32,407 bases of DNA from Syntrophobacterales bacterium (GCA_018056545.1 JAGPFL010000012.1:1-32407); one strand, 5' to 3'; counted from the first letter of the stretch, positions 1-10,627 are shown. Notes: generated from the letters alone by a model not told the origin. Made by a program: numbers and translations.

Positions 1-113
1 TGATAGATCTTCATCTCTTCCCACCGGGCCAGCATTTCCGGCTCCCGGGCGGCGAGGTTGGCCTTCATGGGGAAATCGGTCTTGGGCAGGTTCAAGCTTT
101 CTTTGTAGTCCAT
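1..113 (-). CDS. ileS: isoleucyl-tRNA synthetase, N-terminal fragment
   Basis: This is the first 37 or so residues of a gene that runs off the left edge of the window on the minus strand. The translation begins [20 protein letters not shown] and continues through a [11 protein letters not shown]-like stretch, which is the characteristic N-terminus of bacterial isoleucyl-tRNA synthetase just before the Rossmann HIGH-motif domain. The enzyme charges tRNA-Ile in the cytoplasm. It reads in the same direction as groS-groL but lies about 210 bases past groL, beyond the hairpin at 206-241, so it probably has its own promoter. The catalytic domain is outside the window, so identification rests on the N-terminal signature alone. 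Confidence 0.85.
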   Translation of the reverse strand, partial: MDYKESLNLPKTDFPMKANLAAREPEMLARWEEMKIY

Positions 114-205
114 GGCGCGCTCCTTCTGTTTTCGAAATCGTAAGGCGGGAAACTATCACAGAAAGGGAATGCTTTCAAGGAGATTGAAATCATCAAAATT
201 GAAAG

Positions 206-241
206 ACAAAGCCCTCGGAAATCGCTTTCCGGGGGCTTTGT
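206..241 (-). terminator. probable intrinsic terminator of groSL
   Basis: A near-perfect inverted repeat has arms ACAAAGCCCTCGGAAA and TTTCCGGGGGCTTTGT, with a 4-base loop and one G-T wobble. It lies about 85 bases after the groL stop on the minus strand and is followed in that direction by a T-rich run (CTTTCAATTTTG). The T-run is imperfect. Confidence 0.7.
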
Positions 242-324
242 CGATTTATCGGTCGTTTTGTCCCGACGCCGTTGCCTCTTTGCGCCGCGCCGGGACGTGA
301 TTACAAGGTTATAAGGCTACGGGC

Positions 325-1971
<1,647 letters not shown>

Positions 1972-1983
1972 TCATCGGGTTTT

Positions 1984-2298
1984 TTACTTGCCTTCGATGA
2001 CGCCCAGAATGTCGTCTTCGCGCATAATGAGATATTCCTTGCCGTCGATCTTCACGTCCGTCCCGGCATACTTGCTGAAAAGGACCTTGTCGCCCGCTTT
2101 GACGTCGAGTTTAATGAGTTTGCCGTCTTCGGCTACTCTTCCCTTGCCTACGGCAATGACCTTGCCCTCCATGGGCTTCTCCTTGGCCGTGTCGGGGATG
2201 ATGATCCCCCCCTTGGTCTTTTCCTCTTCCGCCAAGCGCTCCACGATGACTCTGTCCTGCAATGGCCTGATCTTCATGCTCTCCTCTCCTTTCCTCAA
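1984..2298 (-). CDS. groS: co-chaperonin GroES (Hsp10)
   Basis: The encoded 104-residue protein is the heptameric lid of the GroEL cage. The translation contains the standard GroES motifs: [20 protein letters not shown] at the N-terminus, [13 protein letters not shown] (the mobile loop that contacts GroEL), and a C-terminal [16 protein letters not shown]. It is slightly longer than the usual 95-97 residues because of a short N-terminal extension (MRKGEESMK). The internal Met at residue 8 could be the true start, which would give the standard length. It is the first gene of the groS-groL operon. Confidence 0.97.
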   Translation of the reverse strand: MRKGEESMKIRPLQDRVIVERLAEEEKTKGGIIIPDTAKEKPMEGKVIAVGKGRVAEDGKLIKLDVKAGDKVLFSKYAGTDVKIDGKEYLIMREDDILGVIEGK

Positions 2299-2349
2299 AT
2301 ATATTTAAGATTTTAAAGGCAAAATAGCTTACCCGGCATGTCGCGGCAT

Positions 2350-2377
2350 AACATATACATCAAATTCCTGCTGTCAA
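2350..2377 (-). promoter_or_regulatory. candidate sigma-70 promoter of groSL
   Basis: On the minus strand a perfect -35 TTGACA (2372-2377) is followed after 16 bases by TATGTT (2350-2355), about 50 bases before the groS start. No CIRCE operator (TTAGCACTC-N9-GAGTGCTAA) is visible, so HrcA control is not supported. Confidence 0.5.
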
Positions 2378-2409
2378 GGCTAAGGAAGTATTTTTTTTGC
2401 GATCAATAT

Positions 2410-2715
2410 GGGGACTCTTCCCGTATTTACATTCGTTTTTTGTCGTTCCTATCCTTGACTGCACTGCGGCGAATGAGTAGCGCGATAAATGCCTGTAAAC
2501 CGCCATCAACGATTCGTGCAAAACGCCATATGCGCAGTTCTTTATGAGGATCGGTATAACTCGTAAAAGTGCCATAACTGCGCTCCTCCTGTTCAGGGGG
2601 AGGGTGGCGGTGGGGATGAATTTTCTTCTATTGTTTCAAATGATTGACACCCCTCTCCAAATGCCTTCCTGAACGGGAGAGTTTAGGATAAATTTAAGGT
2701 ATGAGAAGTGTCCCC
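2410..2715. repeat. 306-bp gene-poor segment bounded by inverted GGGGAC repeats
   Basis: The left end (2410-2430) begins GGGGACTCTTCCCGTAT. The right end, read on the minus strand from 2715, begins GGGGACACTTCTCATAC, so the two ends are imperfect inverted copies of one motif. The stretch between groS and the hydrolase gene contains no convincing gene. Short open frames of up to about 70 codons exist on both strands but resemble nothing I recognise and lack good ribosome sites. The layout fits a decayed small element, possibly one of the REP-type modules mobilised by Y1 transposases, but that is inference. The right end lies just past the stop codon of the hydrolase gene. Confidence 0.35.
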
Positions 2716-2718
2716 GTA

Positions 2719-3330
2719 TTATGAGGAGGGGTTTTTGATTTCCACGGGGACCTTGGCTAGCCGGCGAAACTTTTCGGCATCGGCCCTGGTTCCTACGATG
2801 TCGCCCCAGTGGATGGGGATGGCCAGGGCGGGGTTGATGAGGGTAGCGGCCTCGGCCGCCTCGGCGGCGGTCATGGTGTAGGTGCCGCCCACGGGGAGGA
2901 TGGCGATGTCGGCCCGGATGTCCTGCATGGCGGGGATCAGATCGGTGTCCCCGGCAAAGTAGATCCGTTTGTCCTCCACGGTCAGGACGAACCCGAGCCA
3001 CCGGTTGGCTTCGGGATGATAGGGCTTGCGGGGGTTGTAGGCAGGGACGGCCTCGATGGTCATTCCGCCGACCGTCAAGATGTCTCCCGGGGCCACGGTG
3101 CGGACATTCCCCGTGAGTTGGGCCGTGCAGTCGCCGGGACCGACAATGACGGTGTCTGCCTTGCAAAGCTTCTTTACGTCTCCCGGGGAGAAATGATCAT
3201 GATGACTGTGGCTGATCAGAATCAGGTCCGCCTTTGGTTCCCCCTTGACCTTCCAGGGATCGATATAGACGATCCGGTCCGCCTCGATCCGGATGCTGGC
3301 GTGGCCCAGCCAGAAGATCTTTTCCTCCAT
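2719..3330 (-). CDS. metal-dependent hydrolase, metallo-beta-lactamase fold (UlaG/UPF0173-like)
   Basis: A 203-residue cytoplasmic protein of the metallo-beta-lactamase superfamily. The N-terminus IFWLGHASIRIE is typical of the UlaG/UPF0173 branch. The metal-binding HxHxDH motif is HSHHDH near residues 40-45. A later FAGDTDLIP and a C-terminal PIHWGD supply the expected Asp and His ligands. Members hydrolyse phosphodiester or lactone-type bonds, but the substrate cannot be read from the sequence. It stands 166 bases downstream of the PiT transporter on the same strand, so co-transcription is possible. An ATG start with an upstream GGAGGTGT Shine-Dalgarno sequence supports the chosen start. 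Confidence 0.88.
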   Translation of the reverse strand: MEEKIFWLGHASIRIEADRIVYIDPWKVKGEPKADLILISHSHHDHFSPGDVKKLCKADTVIVGPGDCTAQLTGNVRTVAPGDILTVGGMTIEAVPAYNPRKPYHPEANRWLGFVLTVEDKRIYFAGDTDLIPAMQDIRADIAILPVGGTYTMTAAEAAEAATLINPALAIPIHWGDIVGTRADAEKFRRLAKVPVEIKNPSS

Positions 3331-3496
3331 GTCACACCTCCGCGTGGTTTGTCAGCATCATAAGCCGGCAAGATAAATACCCCAAAAGGTGGGGGTGATT
3401 CAAGAATAATTTCATCGGTGTTGTGGTTTGGGGTGTGGAACGTGCCGCGAGGCCCGGAGACCGGCGTAACGGCCCGGCGATACAAGCGGGGGGGTC

Positions 3497-4498
3497 CTAC
3501 TTGAAAAGGACGACGCTCAGGAGATAAACCAGGGCGGAGATCACGGCGGCGATGGGGATGGTGAGGATCCAGGCCCAGACGATCGTTCCCGCCACCCCCC
3601 AGCGCACGGCGGTCAGTCTCTTTGTGGCCCCCACCCCCATGATGGCCCCGGCGATGGTATGGGTCGTGCTGACGGGGATGCCGCCCAGGGAGGCGCCGAT
3701 GATGGAGACGGCCGCCGCCGTTTCGGCACAGAAGCCGCCGATGGGCTGGAGCTTGGTGATCTTGGTGCCCATGGTCTTGACGATCCGCCAGCCGCCGCTC
3801 ATGGTTCCCAGGGCGATGACGGTGTAACAACTGAAAACGACCCAGAAGGGGATATGGAACACCGGGCCGATGAGCCCCTTACTGAAGAGAATGATGGCGA
3901 TGATACCCATGGTCTTCTGGGCGTCGTTCATCCCGTGCCCCAGGCTGTAAACCGCTGCGGAAAAGAGCTGCATCCTCCGGAAAAGATTGGTGGACCGCGA
4001 CACGTTCGTATGGCGGCTGAGATTCAGGACCAGGACCATCATGCAAAAGCCGAGAAACATGCCGATAGTCGGGGATAGAAAAATAAAGAGGGTTGTCTTG
4101 ATGAGCCCCCACCAGACGAGGGTGCCGATGCCGGCCTTCATTATCCCGGCGCCAACGAGGCCGCCGATGAGGGCGTGGGAGGAGCTGCTGGGAAGCCCGA
4201 AATACCAGGTGATCAGATTCCAGATAATCGCCCCGCTTAAGGCGGAGAAAATAATGTAATTATTGATTATTTCCGGATGGATGATCCCGACGCCGATGGT
4301 TTTGGCGACGGGGGTGCCGACGATGAAGATGGCGGCAAAATTGAAGAAAGCCGCCCACATCACCGCATGGCGGGGTGAAAGCACCCGGGTGGAGACGATG
4401 GTGGAGATGGAATTGGCGGCGTCGTGAAAGCCGTTGATGAAATCGAAAAACAGGGCGACGGCAATCAGAAAGATGATGAATCCAAGTGAGTCAATCAT
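3497..4498 (-). CDS. low-affinity inorganic phosphate transporter, PiT family
   Basis: A 333-residue inner-membrane protein with about ten hydrophobic segments that imports phosphate with a cation. The two internal PiT repeats are marked by FINGFHDAANSIST near residues 20-33 and by GHGMNDAQKTMG near residue 200, corresponding to the family GANDxxN signatures. It follows the DUF47/PhoU-like gene by 49 bases, the common pairing in which the PhoU-like protein modulates the transporter. Arsenate is a known adventitious substrate of PiT proteins. It is a second phosphate uptake route beside the Pst operon in this window. No Pho box is seen upstream of the pair, which fits constitutive expression. 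Confidence 0.95.
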   Translation of the reverse strand: MIDSLGFIIFLIAVALFFDFINGFHDAANSISTIVSTRVLSPRHAVMWAAFFNFAAIFIVGTPVAKTIGVGIIHPEIINNYIIFSALSGAIIWNLITWYFGLPSSSSHALIGGLVGAGIMKAGIGTLVWWGLIKTTLFIFLSPTIGMFLGFCMMVLVLNLSRHTNVSRSTNLFRRMQLFSAAVYSLGHGMNDAQKTMGIIAIILFSKGLIGPVFHIPFWVVFSCYTVIALGTMSGGWRIVKTMGTKITKLQPIGGFCAETAAAVSIIGASLGGIPVSTTHTIAGAIMGVGATKRLTAVRWGVAGTIVWAWILTIPIAAVISALVYLLSVVLFK

Positions 4499-4547
4499 TT
4501 GATCATGTTATGAAGAACCTGATCCTGGCGGCATGGGCAAGGATAGA

Positions 4548-5183
4548 TCAGCCATTTTTCAGGACGATACCTTCCACGATGTTGGAGACATCCTCGCAGA
4601 CATCCAGGGTTTCTTCAAAGCGTTCGAAGATCTCTTTCCATTTGATCAACTCGAAGGGATCCGTTTCGGTTTCGAAGAGCTTGGCCATGGTCGTTCTCAG
4701 GATCTGGTCGCCGGCGTTTTCAATGGTGTTGATCTCCACGCATGCTTCCAGGATCATGGGGGCGTTTTTCATGTCCCGGAGACCCTGGACGATCTTTTTC
4801 ACCTTTTCCGTGGCCACATTGAGCAGTTTTGCCTGTTCCAGAAGTTCCGGCGCCGGCGATTTGATCTTGTACAGGGACATGCGGATCGCCGAGGCCTCCG
4901 TCATGTCGAGGATGCTGTCCATCTTGTTGACGAGGGCGTAAATATCCTCCCGGTCCAGAGGGGTGAGAAAAGTTTTATGCATCTTTTCGTAAGTCCGGTG
5001 GGTGATGACGTCCGCCTCGTGTTCCAGCTCTTTGAGTTTGACGAGATGCGTGGCGAAGGATTCATAATCATGAAGCATATCGAGGAAGAGCTTGGCCCCT
5101 TCGTCGATCTTGTCGGCCAACTCTTCGAAGAGGTCGTAAAATTTCTCCTCTCTCGGTATCAGTCGCATCTTCACGTCCTCCAA
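4548..5183 (-). CDS. PhoU-like phosphate transport regulator (DUF47/TIGR00153)
   Basis: The 211-residue product is an all-helical PhoU-fold protein. The start MRLIPREEKFYDLFEELADK matches the DUF47 family, as do the helical repeats with FATHLVKLKELEHEADVITH and IVEGIVLKNG at the C-terminus. Family members are encoded beside PiT transporters and are thought to regulate them through metal-binding acidic and His residues in the three-helix bundles. The Met within MEDVK or the following MRLIPREEKF could be the start; GGAGGACGTG precedes the latter, favouring MRLIP at about 5168. It is the first gene of the two-gene unit with the transporter. Confidence 0.92.
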   Translation of the reverse strand: MEDVKMRLIPREEKFYDLFEELADKIDEGAKLFLDMLHDYESFATHLVKLKELEHEADVITHRTYEKMHKTFLTPLDREDIYALVNKMDSILDMTEASAIRMSLYKIKSPAPELLEQAKLLNVATEKVKKIVQGLRDMKNAPMILEACVEINTIENAGDQILRTTMAKLFETETDPFELIKWKEIFERFEETLDVCEDVSNIVEGIVLKNG

Positions 5184-5312
5184 ACTTTATAAATCCGATC
5201 AGCGCCGCGATCAGGCGTTATGAAAACTGAAACTATCAATGACCCGTGATACTTTCCGGCGATTATGTTTTCTCACGAAGTCGACGCCATCCGGTATCGG
5301 GTGCGCATTTTA

Positions 5313-5326
5313 CTGTTGTACAACAG
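5313..5326. repeat. 14-bp perfect palindrome upstream of the DUF47-PiT unit
   Basis: CTGTTGTACAACAG is perfectly self-complementary and lies about 130 bases upstream of the DUF47 gene, in the 275-base gap after the hybrid kinase gene. It could be an operator for a dimeric regulator, but nothing else supports this. Confidence 0.3.
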
Positions 5327-5458
5327 CCCCCATGACGCCGCCGCGTTCAAATTTACCGACTCCATCTATCGGATTGCGCTCCAAAATGCAACTTATATCT
5401 TGCCGGGAAGGACCGTGAGGGGATGCAAATATTCTCATGGGGAAGGCGGTTCATGTCT

Positions 5459-8323
5459 TTATTGCAGTACCTCGCGCACCTTTTCCGCCAGCCTTTCCAT
5501 CTGGAACGGTTTCTGGAGAAAGCCGTTGCAACCCCGGTCCATGATTTCTTGTGCCTGGCCGTCGATGCTGTAGCCGCTGGAGAGCAAGATTTTTATGCCG
5601 GGGGCGATCCGGCGGAGACGCATAAATGTTTCCTCTCCCGACAAGCCGGGCATAATCATGTCGAGAATGACCAGATCGATCCCGGTGGGATCGGCGGCCA
5701 GTATATCCACCGCCTCCTGGCCGTTCCGCGCCGTCCGGACGCGATAACCCAGGATTTCCAGGAGATCCCGGCTCACGGACAATACCGTATCCTCGTCATC
5801 CACGACGAGGACGGCTTCCGTGCCGGTCTTGATCGGGGAGGGCGCCGCGGCGGTGACGGTCTTGGCGACGGTCTTGTCGGAGGCAGGGAGATAGATACGG
5901 AAGGTCGTACCCAGCCCGAGTTCACTTTCCACGAGGATCGCCCCTTCATGACCTTTGATGATCCCATAGACGGTGGCCAATCCCAGGCCGGTTCCCCTCC
6001 CCATGGCCTTGGTGGTGAAAAAGGGATCGAAGATCCGGGACATGGTCTGGGGACTCATCCCCACGCCCGTGTCGGTTACGGAAACGTGAATGTATCGTCC
6101 TGCCGACAGAGCGATACCTTGGGCCTGGTCGTTACCGAGAAGGATATTTTCGGAGGCGACCCGCATCTCTCCCCCGCCGGGCATGGCTTGGCAGGCGTTC
6201 ACGAAGAGGTTCATCAGCACCCTTTCCATCTGGCTCGTATCGACCTCCACCGTCCAGAGATCCGCCGCGAGCTTGCGCTGTACGAACACATCCTTTCTTG
6301 ACCTGCTGAGAATGAGGGTGGTTTTTTCGATCAATTCATTCATGTCCGCGGGCTTCTTTTCATAGCGACCGCCGCGGGCGTAGCCGAGGATCTGCTTCGT
6401 CAGGTCGGCCCCGCTGGCCACCTGTTTTTCGATCCCTTTCAGATATTCGTAATGGGGATGGGAAGGGTCGGTACCCATGAGGGCCAACGAGGTATAACCC
6501 TGGATGCCCATGAGCAGATTGTTGAAATCATGAGCGATTCCCCCCGCCAGGGTGCCGATGGCCTCGAGCTTCTGGGCCTGGGCAAGATCGTGTTCCAGGC
6601 GGCGACGTTCTTTCTCGGCATTGATCCGGCCGCTGATGTCCGTCATGGTGCCTTCGAAATGACTTGTCTCCCCTTGAGTGCCCCGTACCGCCCAGACGCT
6701 CATGGATACCCAGACTTCGCTGCCGTCCCGCCGGTACACCTTGTGCTCGAAGTTGTCAACCCGTTCGGCATCGTTAATAATCGCGCGAAAACGTTCCAGC
6801 AGTTCGGCCTTCACGAAGAACTGCCGGCCGATATCCGTGATGGCGTTTATCATTTCTTCCGGCGAGGCGTAACCGCAAATCTGCGCCATGGCCCGATTGA
6901 CGCTGATGAACCGCCCTTCCCGATCGTACTGGAAGATGCCTTCGCTTGCCCGCTCGAAGATGCTCCGATACTTGCTTTCACTCTTTTCCAGGGCCTTCTG
7001 CGTTTTCCAGCGCTCCGTGATGTCCCGGACGATGCCCCGGACGATGGGCGCTTCCCCCTCTTCATTTCTCAGGGTGTTGTTGTATTCCAGGATGCGGCGT
7101 TCCCCCCGGGGGGTTTCGATGGACATCAACCCGGAGGCGCAACCGTGCTGTCTGATGGCCGCCATATAGAGGTCTTCGAAATCCCGGCGGTAGGAAGGAC
7201 TGATGAACTCGCTGACTTTCCTGCCGATTATCTCCTCCCGTTTATATCCGATGATGGTGGCGCCGGCGGGATTGATGGAGAGAACTCTTCCTTCCAGATC
7301 ATGGGTATAGATCAGATCGCGGCTGTGTTCGAATAGATCGCGGAAGCGCCCTTCGCTGCGCCGGAGTTCGTCCTCGGCCCGGCGTCGCTGCGAGATGTCG
7401 CGGGCCGAGGTCATGACGGCATGAACATCGCCGTGGCCGTCCCTTTCCGGGATGAGGAGCCAGTCGATCCAGACGCCGCTGGGCAGTTGAAATTCCAGAC
7501 GATGGGAAACCCCTTCTTGAAAGACCTTGTCCAACGCCTCCTCCCATAACCGGACCAGCTCAGCGGGGAATCCCAACTCCTGATGGGTCTTGCCGAGGAA
7601 GGCCGTCGGGGGGAGGCCCGTGCTCTTCTCTACGGCGGGGTTTACGTAGAGGTGGCGATGCTGTCTGTCGAAGCGCATGATGACGTCTTCGGAATTCTCC
7701 GCCAGGGCCCGGAACATCTCCTCCCGCTCCCGGGCCAGACTCCGGACCTCCTTCAACTCCGTGACATCCACCAGGGAGGCCACGCTTTGCGATGTCCCCG
7801 GAATCATGTCGATGTAGAGGAGGATATGCTTCAGCTCCCCCTCTTTGTTAAGGAAACGGAATTCGTATTTAGTCGGGACTCGGGCGGGATCGGTACGGCG
7901 TTCCCGGTGGCGGGCCTGCATCACCTCCAGATCCTCCGCCACGACGAATTCCGTCCACCTTTTGCGACCTTCGATCTCCTGCCGGGGATAGCCGGCGAGG
8001 CGGGCGAATCCCTCGTTGGCCATCGCAATGGTGCCGTCCGCCTCGATGATCGCCGTGGCGGCACCGATGTTTTCGAACATCGCCCGATACCGCTGCACCG
8101 ACGCCGCCACGATCTCCTGGGCGACTCGGACCTTTTTCAACTCCCGTTGTTGTCTCCAGACGATAAAACCAAGGCCGGCGAGGGCGAGGCCGGCGCCGGC
8201 GGCAAGGGACAGCGCCCTGACATCCCCGGCGGACCAGGCGTAATAAAGCAGCGCAAAGGTGAGAAAAAAGACGAGGAGCAGGAGGAGAAGCAGGGGACTT
8301 TTAAGCAGCGTGGGTTTCTCCAT
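5459..8323 (-). CDS. four-PAS hybrid sensor histidine kinase with C-terminal receiver
   Basis: A 954-residue membrane-anchored sensor. Two hydrophobic segments lie at about residues 9-29 and 37-56, with almost no periplasmic loop. Four PAS/PAC domains follow at about 75-195, 200-315, 325-440 and 450-570, each ending in a D(V/I)(T/S)E-type PAC motif. The dimerisation/phosphoacceptor helix has [11 protein letters not shown] with His598. The ATPase has an N-box ([11 protein letters not shown], about 706-716), [14 protein letters not shown] and GTGLGL. The receiver domain at 837-954 has acidic DDE and phospho-Asp888. The [10 protein letters not shown]-box marks the NtrB-like group. No PAS residue that would bind haem or flavin is obvious. 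No partner DNA-binding regulator is adjacent; the stand-alone receiver at 10681 is a possible phosphorelay partner. Confidence 0.93.
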   Translation of the reverse strand: MEKPTLLKSPLLLLLLLVFFLTFALLYYAWSAGDVRALSLAAGAGLALAGLGFIVWRQQRELKKVRVAQEIVAASVQRYRAMFENIGAATAIIEADGTIAMANEGFARLAGYPRQEIEGRKRWTEFVVAEDLEVMQARHRERRTDPARVPTKYEFRFLNKEGELKHILLYIDMIPGTSQSVASLVDVTELKEVRSLAREREEMFRALAENSEDVIMRFDRQHRHLYVNPAVEKSTGLPPTAFLGKTHQELGFPAELVRLWEEALDKVFQEGVSHRLEFQLPSGVWIDWLLIPERDGHGDVHAVMTSARDISQRRRAEDELRRSEGRFRDLFEHSRDLIYTHDLEGRVLSINPAGATIIGYKREEIIGRKVSEFISPSYRRDFEDLYMAAIRQHGCASGLMSIETPRGERRILEYNNTLRNEEGEAPIVRGIVRDITERWKTQKALEKSESKYRSIFERASEGIFQYDREGRFISVNRAMAQICGYASPEEMINAITDIGRQFFVKAELLERFRAIINDAERVDNFEHKVYRRDGSEVWVSMSVWAVRGTQGETSHFEGTMTDISGRINAEKERRRLEHDLAQAQKLEAIGTLAGGIAHDFNNLLMGIQGYTSLALMGTDPSHPHYEYLKGIEKQVASGADLTKQILGYARGGRYEKKPADMNELIEKTTLILSRSRKDVFVQRKLAADLWTVEVDTSQMERVLMNLFVNACQAMPGGGEMRVASENILLGNDQAQGIALSAGRYIHVSVTDTGVGMSPQTMSRIFDPFFTTKAMGRGTGLGLATVYGIIKGHEGAILVESELGLGTTFRIYLPASDKTVAKTVTAAAPSPIKTGTEAVLVVDDEDTVLSVSRDLLEILGYRVRTARNGQEAVDILAADPTGIDLVILDMIMPGLSGEETFMRLRRIAPGIKILLSSGYSIDGQAQEIMDRGCNGFLQKPFQMERLAEKVREVLQ

Positions 8324-8449
8324 AAAGAGGTGTTCCCTTTCTGATTTTGTTCCTGTCGGAGCGGACAGGCAACGAGCATGCGGGAACGACTACGAAACGT
8401 TTCAGGAAAGGAACTTTTTCCCGCGGCGGCTTATCGACCACTTACCGTT

Positions 8450-8479
8450 ACGATAATTTCAAGTTGTTGAGATGTCAAG
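8450..8479 (-). promoter_or_regulatory. candidate sigma-70 promoter of the hybrid kinase gene
   Basis: On the minus strand TTGACA (8474-8479, perfect -35) is followed after 18 bases by TATCGT (8450-8455, 4 of 6). It lies about 130 bases upstream of the kinase start, leaving a long leader. Confidence 0.45.
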
Positions 8480-8591
8480 GATAATCATAATCTGTCTCCG
8501 GGAAAAAAATAATTGACCGGCTTTGTGGCGTGCGGCTTGTCCGAATTTGGTTTCGTAACGGGGGGCATGTGGGAACGGGAGGGGAACGGCG

Positions 8592-8610
8592 GCCCTGCCC
8601 CAGGCAGGGC
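8592..8610. repeat. perfect 8-bp hairpin upstream of the sigma-54 promoter
   Basis: GCCCTGCC and GGCAGGGC form a perfect stem with a CCA loop, 31 bases before the -24 element of the phaC promoter and with no T-run. It may be an activator site or a transcript barrier for divergent transcription. The rest of the 370-base gap between kinase and phaC holds the two promoters and no gene. Confidence 0.4.
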
Positions 8611-8640
8611 GGTATGATCTTCCGGGAATCGATTTTCTTA

Positions 8641-8656
8641 TGGCATGACAATTGCT
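8641..8656 (+). promoter_or_regulatory. sigma-54 (RpoN) -24/-12 promoter of phaC
   Basis: TGGCATGACAATTGCT matches the sigma-54 consensus TGGCACG-N4-TTGCW with the required 10 bases between the GG and GC doublets. It sits 38 bases ahead of the phaC ATG, an ideal distance for a transcription start just downstream. Transcription would need an enhancer-binding AAA+ activator, and none is encoded in this window. Confidence 0.8.
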
Positions 8657-8693
8657 AATTTAACTATCGACAAATATCTCGGGGTGAGGGACC

Positions 8694-10451
8694 ATGTTGC
8701 AGGAACAGAGAATAAAGACCACGGATTTATTGAACTTCATGGGGCGTACCCCGGCGGACAACGCAGAAGGACTTGCGGAATCGGTGCCCTGGAAGGACGA
8801 AGCGGCGACGTGGTATCTGGAGAATGTCTTCAAGTATGAGACCTATCTCGATAGTCTTTGCCGCAACTACATGTTTTTCGCGCCGGTGGCGGCGGTCGCC
8901 CATTGGCAGCGCCTGGCGTGGCGGACCTTCGTGACCGATCCCATCAGAAAAAACGTGCAATTGAGCGTACGCCTCCGGAAAGAGCCGGACATCTTCAGGG
9001 ATACCAACAGTTGGATTTACAAGGCCTACGGTAAATTGCTCTATAGCCTCACCGAGCATGTGATGACCGACGAGCGCTTCGATCGGCAAAAGGCCGAACA
9101 GTTGGTCACGACACCCCAGGGTCAGGAACGGCTGAAATTCTTTGCCGGGGAGTTTTCCCGGTTGGAAAAGGCCTATACCGCCCGGGGTCTCACGAGGTTA
9201 CGGGCCATGAAGACCCTCCTGGAGTGCCTCCTCATGGTGATTACCGCCACCCCCCTTGAAGGCAGGCGGCTGCCGTATATGTCTTACGACAAAGCCGGTG
9301 TGCCGGCGAAAAGCTGGGAGGAATACCTGGCGGACAATTATCGGCGCTTCGAGAACCTCTACCGGGCCAACGCCTTCGATCCGAAGGAATATGCCCGCCG
9401 GGCCACCCGGGGGAAAATCGGCTGTTCCCCCTTCGAAATCGTTGCCGGTTCCGCCATGCGTACCGCCACCCTGCGCCATTACCTGCTTCCCGACGGCGTC
9501 GCCCCGAACGGCTGGGTGCTCTATCTCTCCAGCCCCCTGATCAACAGGCCGGAGATATTCGATCTCGCCCCCGGAAAATCCGTTGTCGAAGGGCTCCTCC
9601 GGGAAGGCTTCACCGTCTATATGGTGGATTACGGCCAGCCTACGAGCGCCGAGCAGGACGTCGGTCTCGATTACTACAGCAAGACCATCCCCGATGCCTA
9701 TCTCGAGATCATCAGCCGCCGACATCCCCGACAAAAAATCGGCATCGTGGGCTATTGCATGGGCGGCGCCCTGATCCTGCCCTATCTCGCCCGCCGGGCC
9801 GAGGAAAGATACGCCGCGGGCCTGTCCCCGGACATCGAGCGGGTGTGCCTCATGGCGGCCCCTATCAAATTCGACGACGGGGCGAGCGGTCAGGGGCAGA
9901 TGAGGAAATATATCAGGAGAAATTACAACACCTATCTCATGGAAGAACTCTTCAAGTACGTCAATATCCCGCCCCAGGTGATCGATTACGGCCTGAGCGA
10001 GATTCAGCCCGGTGTCCAGCACAACATCCTGGCGGGCTTTTACGAGCGCGCCGTCCAAGCCGAGGCCCTGGAGGACGCCGCGCCGTTTCTCTTCTGGCTG
10101 ACCCACGGCACCCGGTTCCCCCTGCGGGCCCATCGGGAATGGCTGGGAAGATTTTTCCTGGGCAACGAGGTCATGGAAGGAACATATTGCCTGCCCTCCC
10201 GGATCGCCGCGTTGGACGGCAAACCGGTGAAGATGGGGATGCTGGCGGAGGCCGGCGTGGCCCTCTTCGACTACCGGGGGACCCGGGATCCCATCGCCCC
10301 GGCGGGGTCGTGCGTGGCGAGCGAAAACTGGGGACGGGTCGGGAACGGCAATCAGACGGTGGAGAAGAACATCGGCCATATCTTCGTCGTCAGCAAGAAG
10401 CTCCTGGGGGAGTTCCTCACCCATGTCCGGGATTTTTTCCTCCGGAACTGA
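8694..10451 (+). CDS. phaC: poly(3-hydroxyalkanoate) synthase (PhaC, class I-like length)
   Basis: The 585-residue alpha/beta-hydrolase polymerises hydroxyacyl-CoA into PHA granules. The lipase-like box is GYCMGGAL, with nucleophile Cys355 in place of the lipase Ser. The general acid/base residues are Asp532 in RGTRDPIAP and His562 in NIGHIFVV, so the Cys-Asp-His triad is complete. Length matches class I single-subunit synthases rather than the 350-residue class III enzymes. The strand before the box reads VDYGQP where typical synthases have a DWG motif, so this is a divergent member. No phaA, phaB, phasin or PhaE/PhaR gene is nearby. Expression appears sigma-54 dependent. The start has a GGGGTGAGG ribosome site. 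Confidence 0.88.
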   Translation: MLQEQRIKTTDLLNFMGRTPADNAEGLAESVPWKDEAATWYLENVFKYETYLDSLCRNYMFFAPVAAVAHWQRLAWRTFVTDPIRKNVQLSVRLRKEPDIFRDTNSWIYKAYGKLLYSLTEHVMTDERFDRQKAEQLVTTPQGQERLKFFAGEFSRLEKAYTARGLTRLRAMKTLLECLLMVITATPLEGRRLPYMSYDKAGVPAKSWEEYLADNYRRFENLYRANAFDPKEYARRATRGKIGCSPFEIVAGSAMRTATLRHYLLPDGVAPNGWVLYLSSPLINRPEIFDLAPGKSVVEGLLREGFTVYMVDYGQPTSAEQDVGLDYYSKTIPDAYLEIISRRHPRQKIGIVGYCMGGALILPYLARRAEERYAAGLSPDIERVCLMAAPIKFDDGASGQGQMRKYIRRNYNTYLMEELFKYVNIPPQVIDYGLSEIQPGVQHNILAGFYERAVQAEALEDAAPFLFWLTHGTRFPLRAHREWLGRFFLGNEVMEGTYCLPSRIAALDGKPVKMGMLAEAGVALFDYRGTRDPIAPAGSCVASENWGRVGNGNQTVEKNIGHIFVVSKKLLGEFLTHVRDFFLRN

Positions 10452-10482
10452 CAAGTTTTTCTGCCTTTGTCCAGCAAACCGT

Positions 10483-10579
10483 CAGGATAAAATTTGTTCT
10501 CCGAGTAAGCTATTGTTGTTACGTGAGTAAAACAGGAGCCATCTTTTTTCCCTCTTCCAGATAGAACAAATTTATCCTG
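10483..10579. repeat. long-armed inverted repeat between phaC and the receiver gene
   Basis: The left arm CAGGATAAAATTTGTTCT (10483-10500) pairs with the right arm AGAACAAATTTATCCTG (10563-10579), perfect except for one extra A. The 62-base centre holds no gene. The arms are AT-rich compared with the surroundings. It may be the phaC transcript end, a small non-autonomous element, or an invertible or structured RNA segment. It ends 20 bases before the -35 of the next promoter. Confidence 0.6.
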
Positions 10580-10598
10580 GTCTTCCTATGGCCGATTC

Positions 10599-10627
10599 TT
10601 GACAAGCCCCTTGGTTTCCCCTATAAA
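10599..10627 (+). promoter_or_regulatory. strong sigma-70 promoter of the receiver gene
   Basis: TTGACA (10599-10604), a 17-base spacer and TATAAA (10622-10627) form a near-consensus promoter 53 bases ahead of the start codon. Confidence 0.75.

Noticed and set aside
2299-2420. CIRCE operator before groS
   Set aside because: The TTAGCACTC/GAGTGCTAA repeat is absent on both strands.
3331-3496. Terminator after the PiT gene
   Set aside because: Only a 5-bp stem (ACCCC/GGGGT) with a weak T-rich tail is present, too little to call.
9198-10454. 418-codon open frame opposite phaC
   Set aside because: It is a shadow of a gene with a complete catalytic triad and has no recognisable domain.
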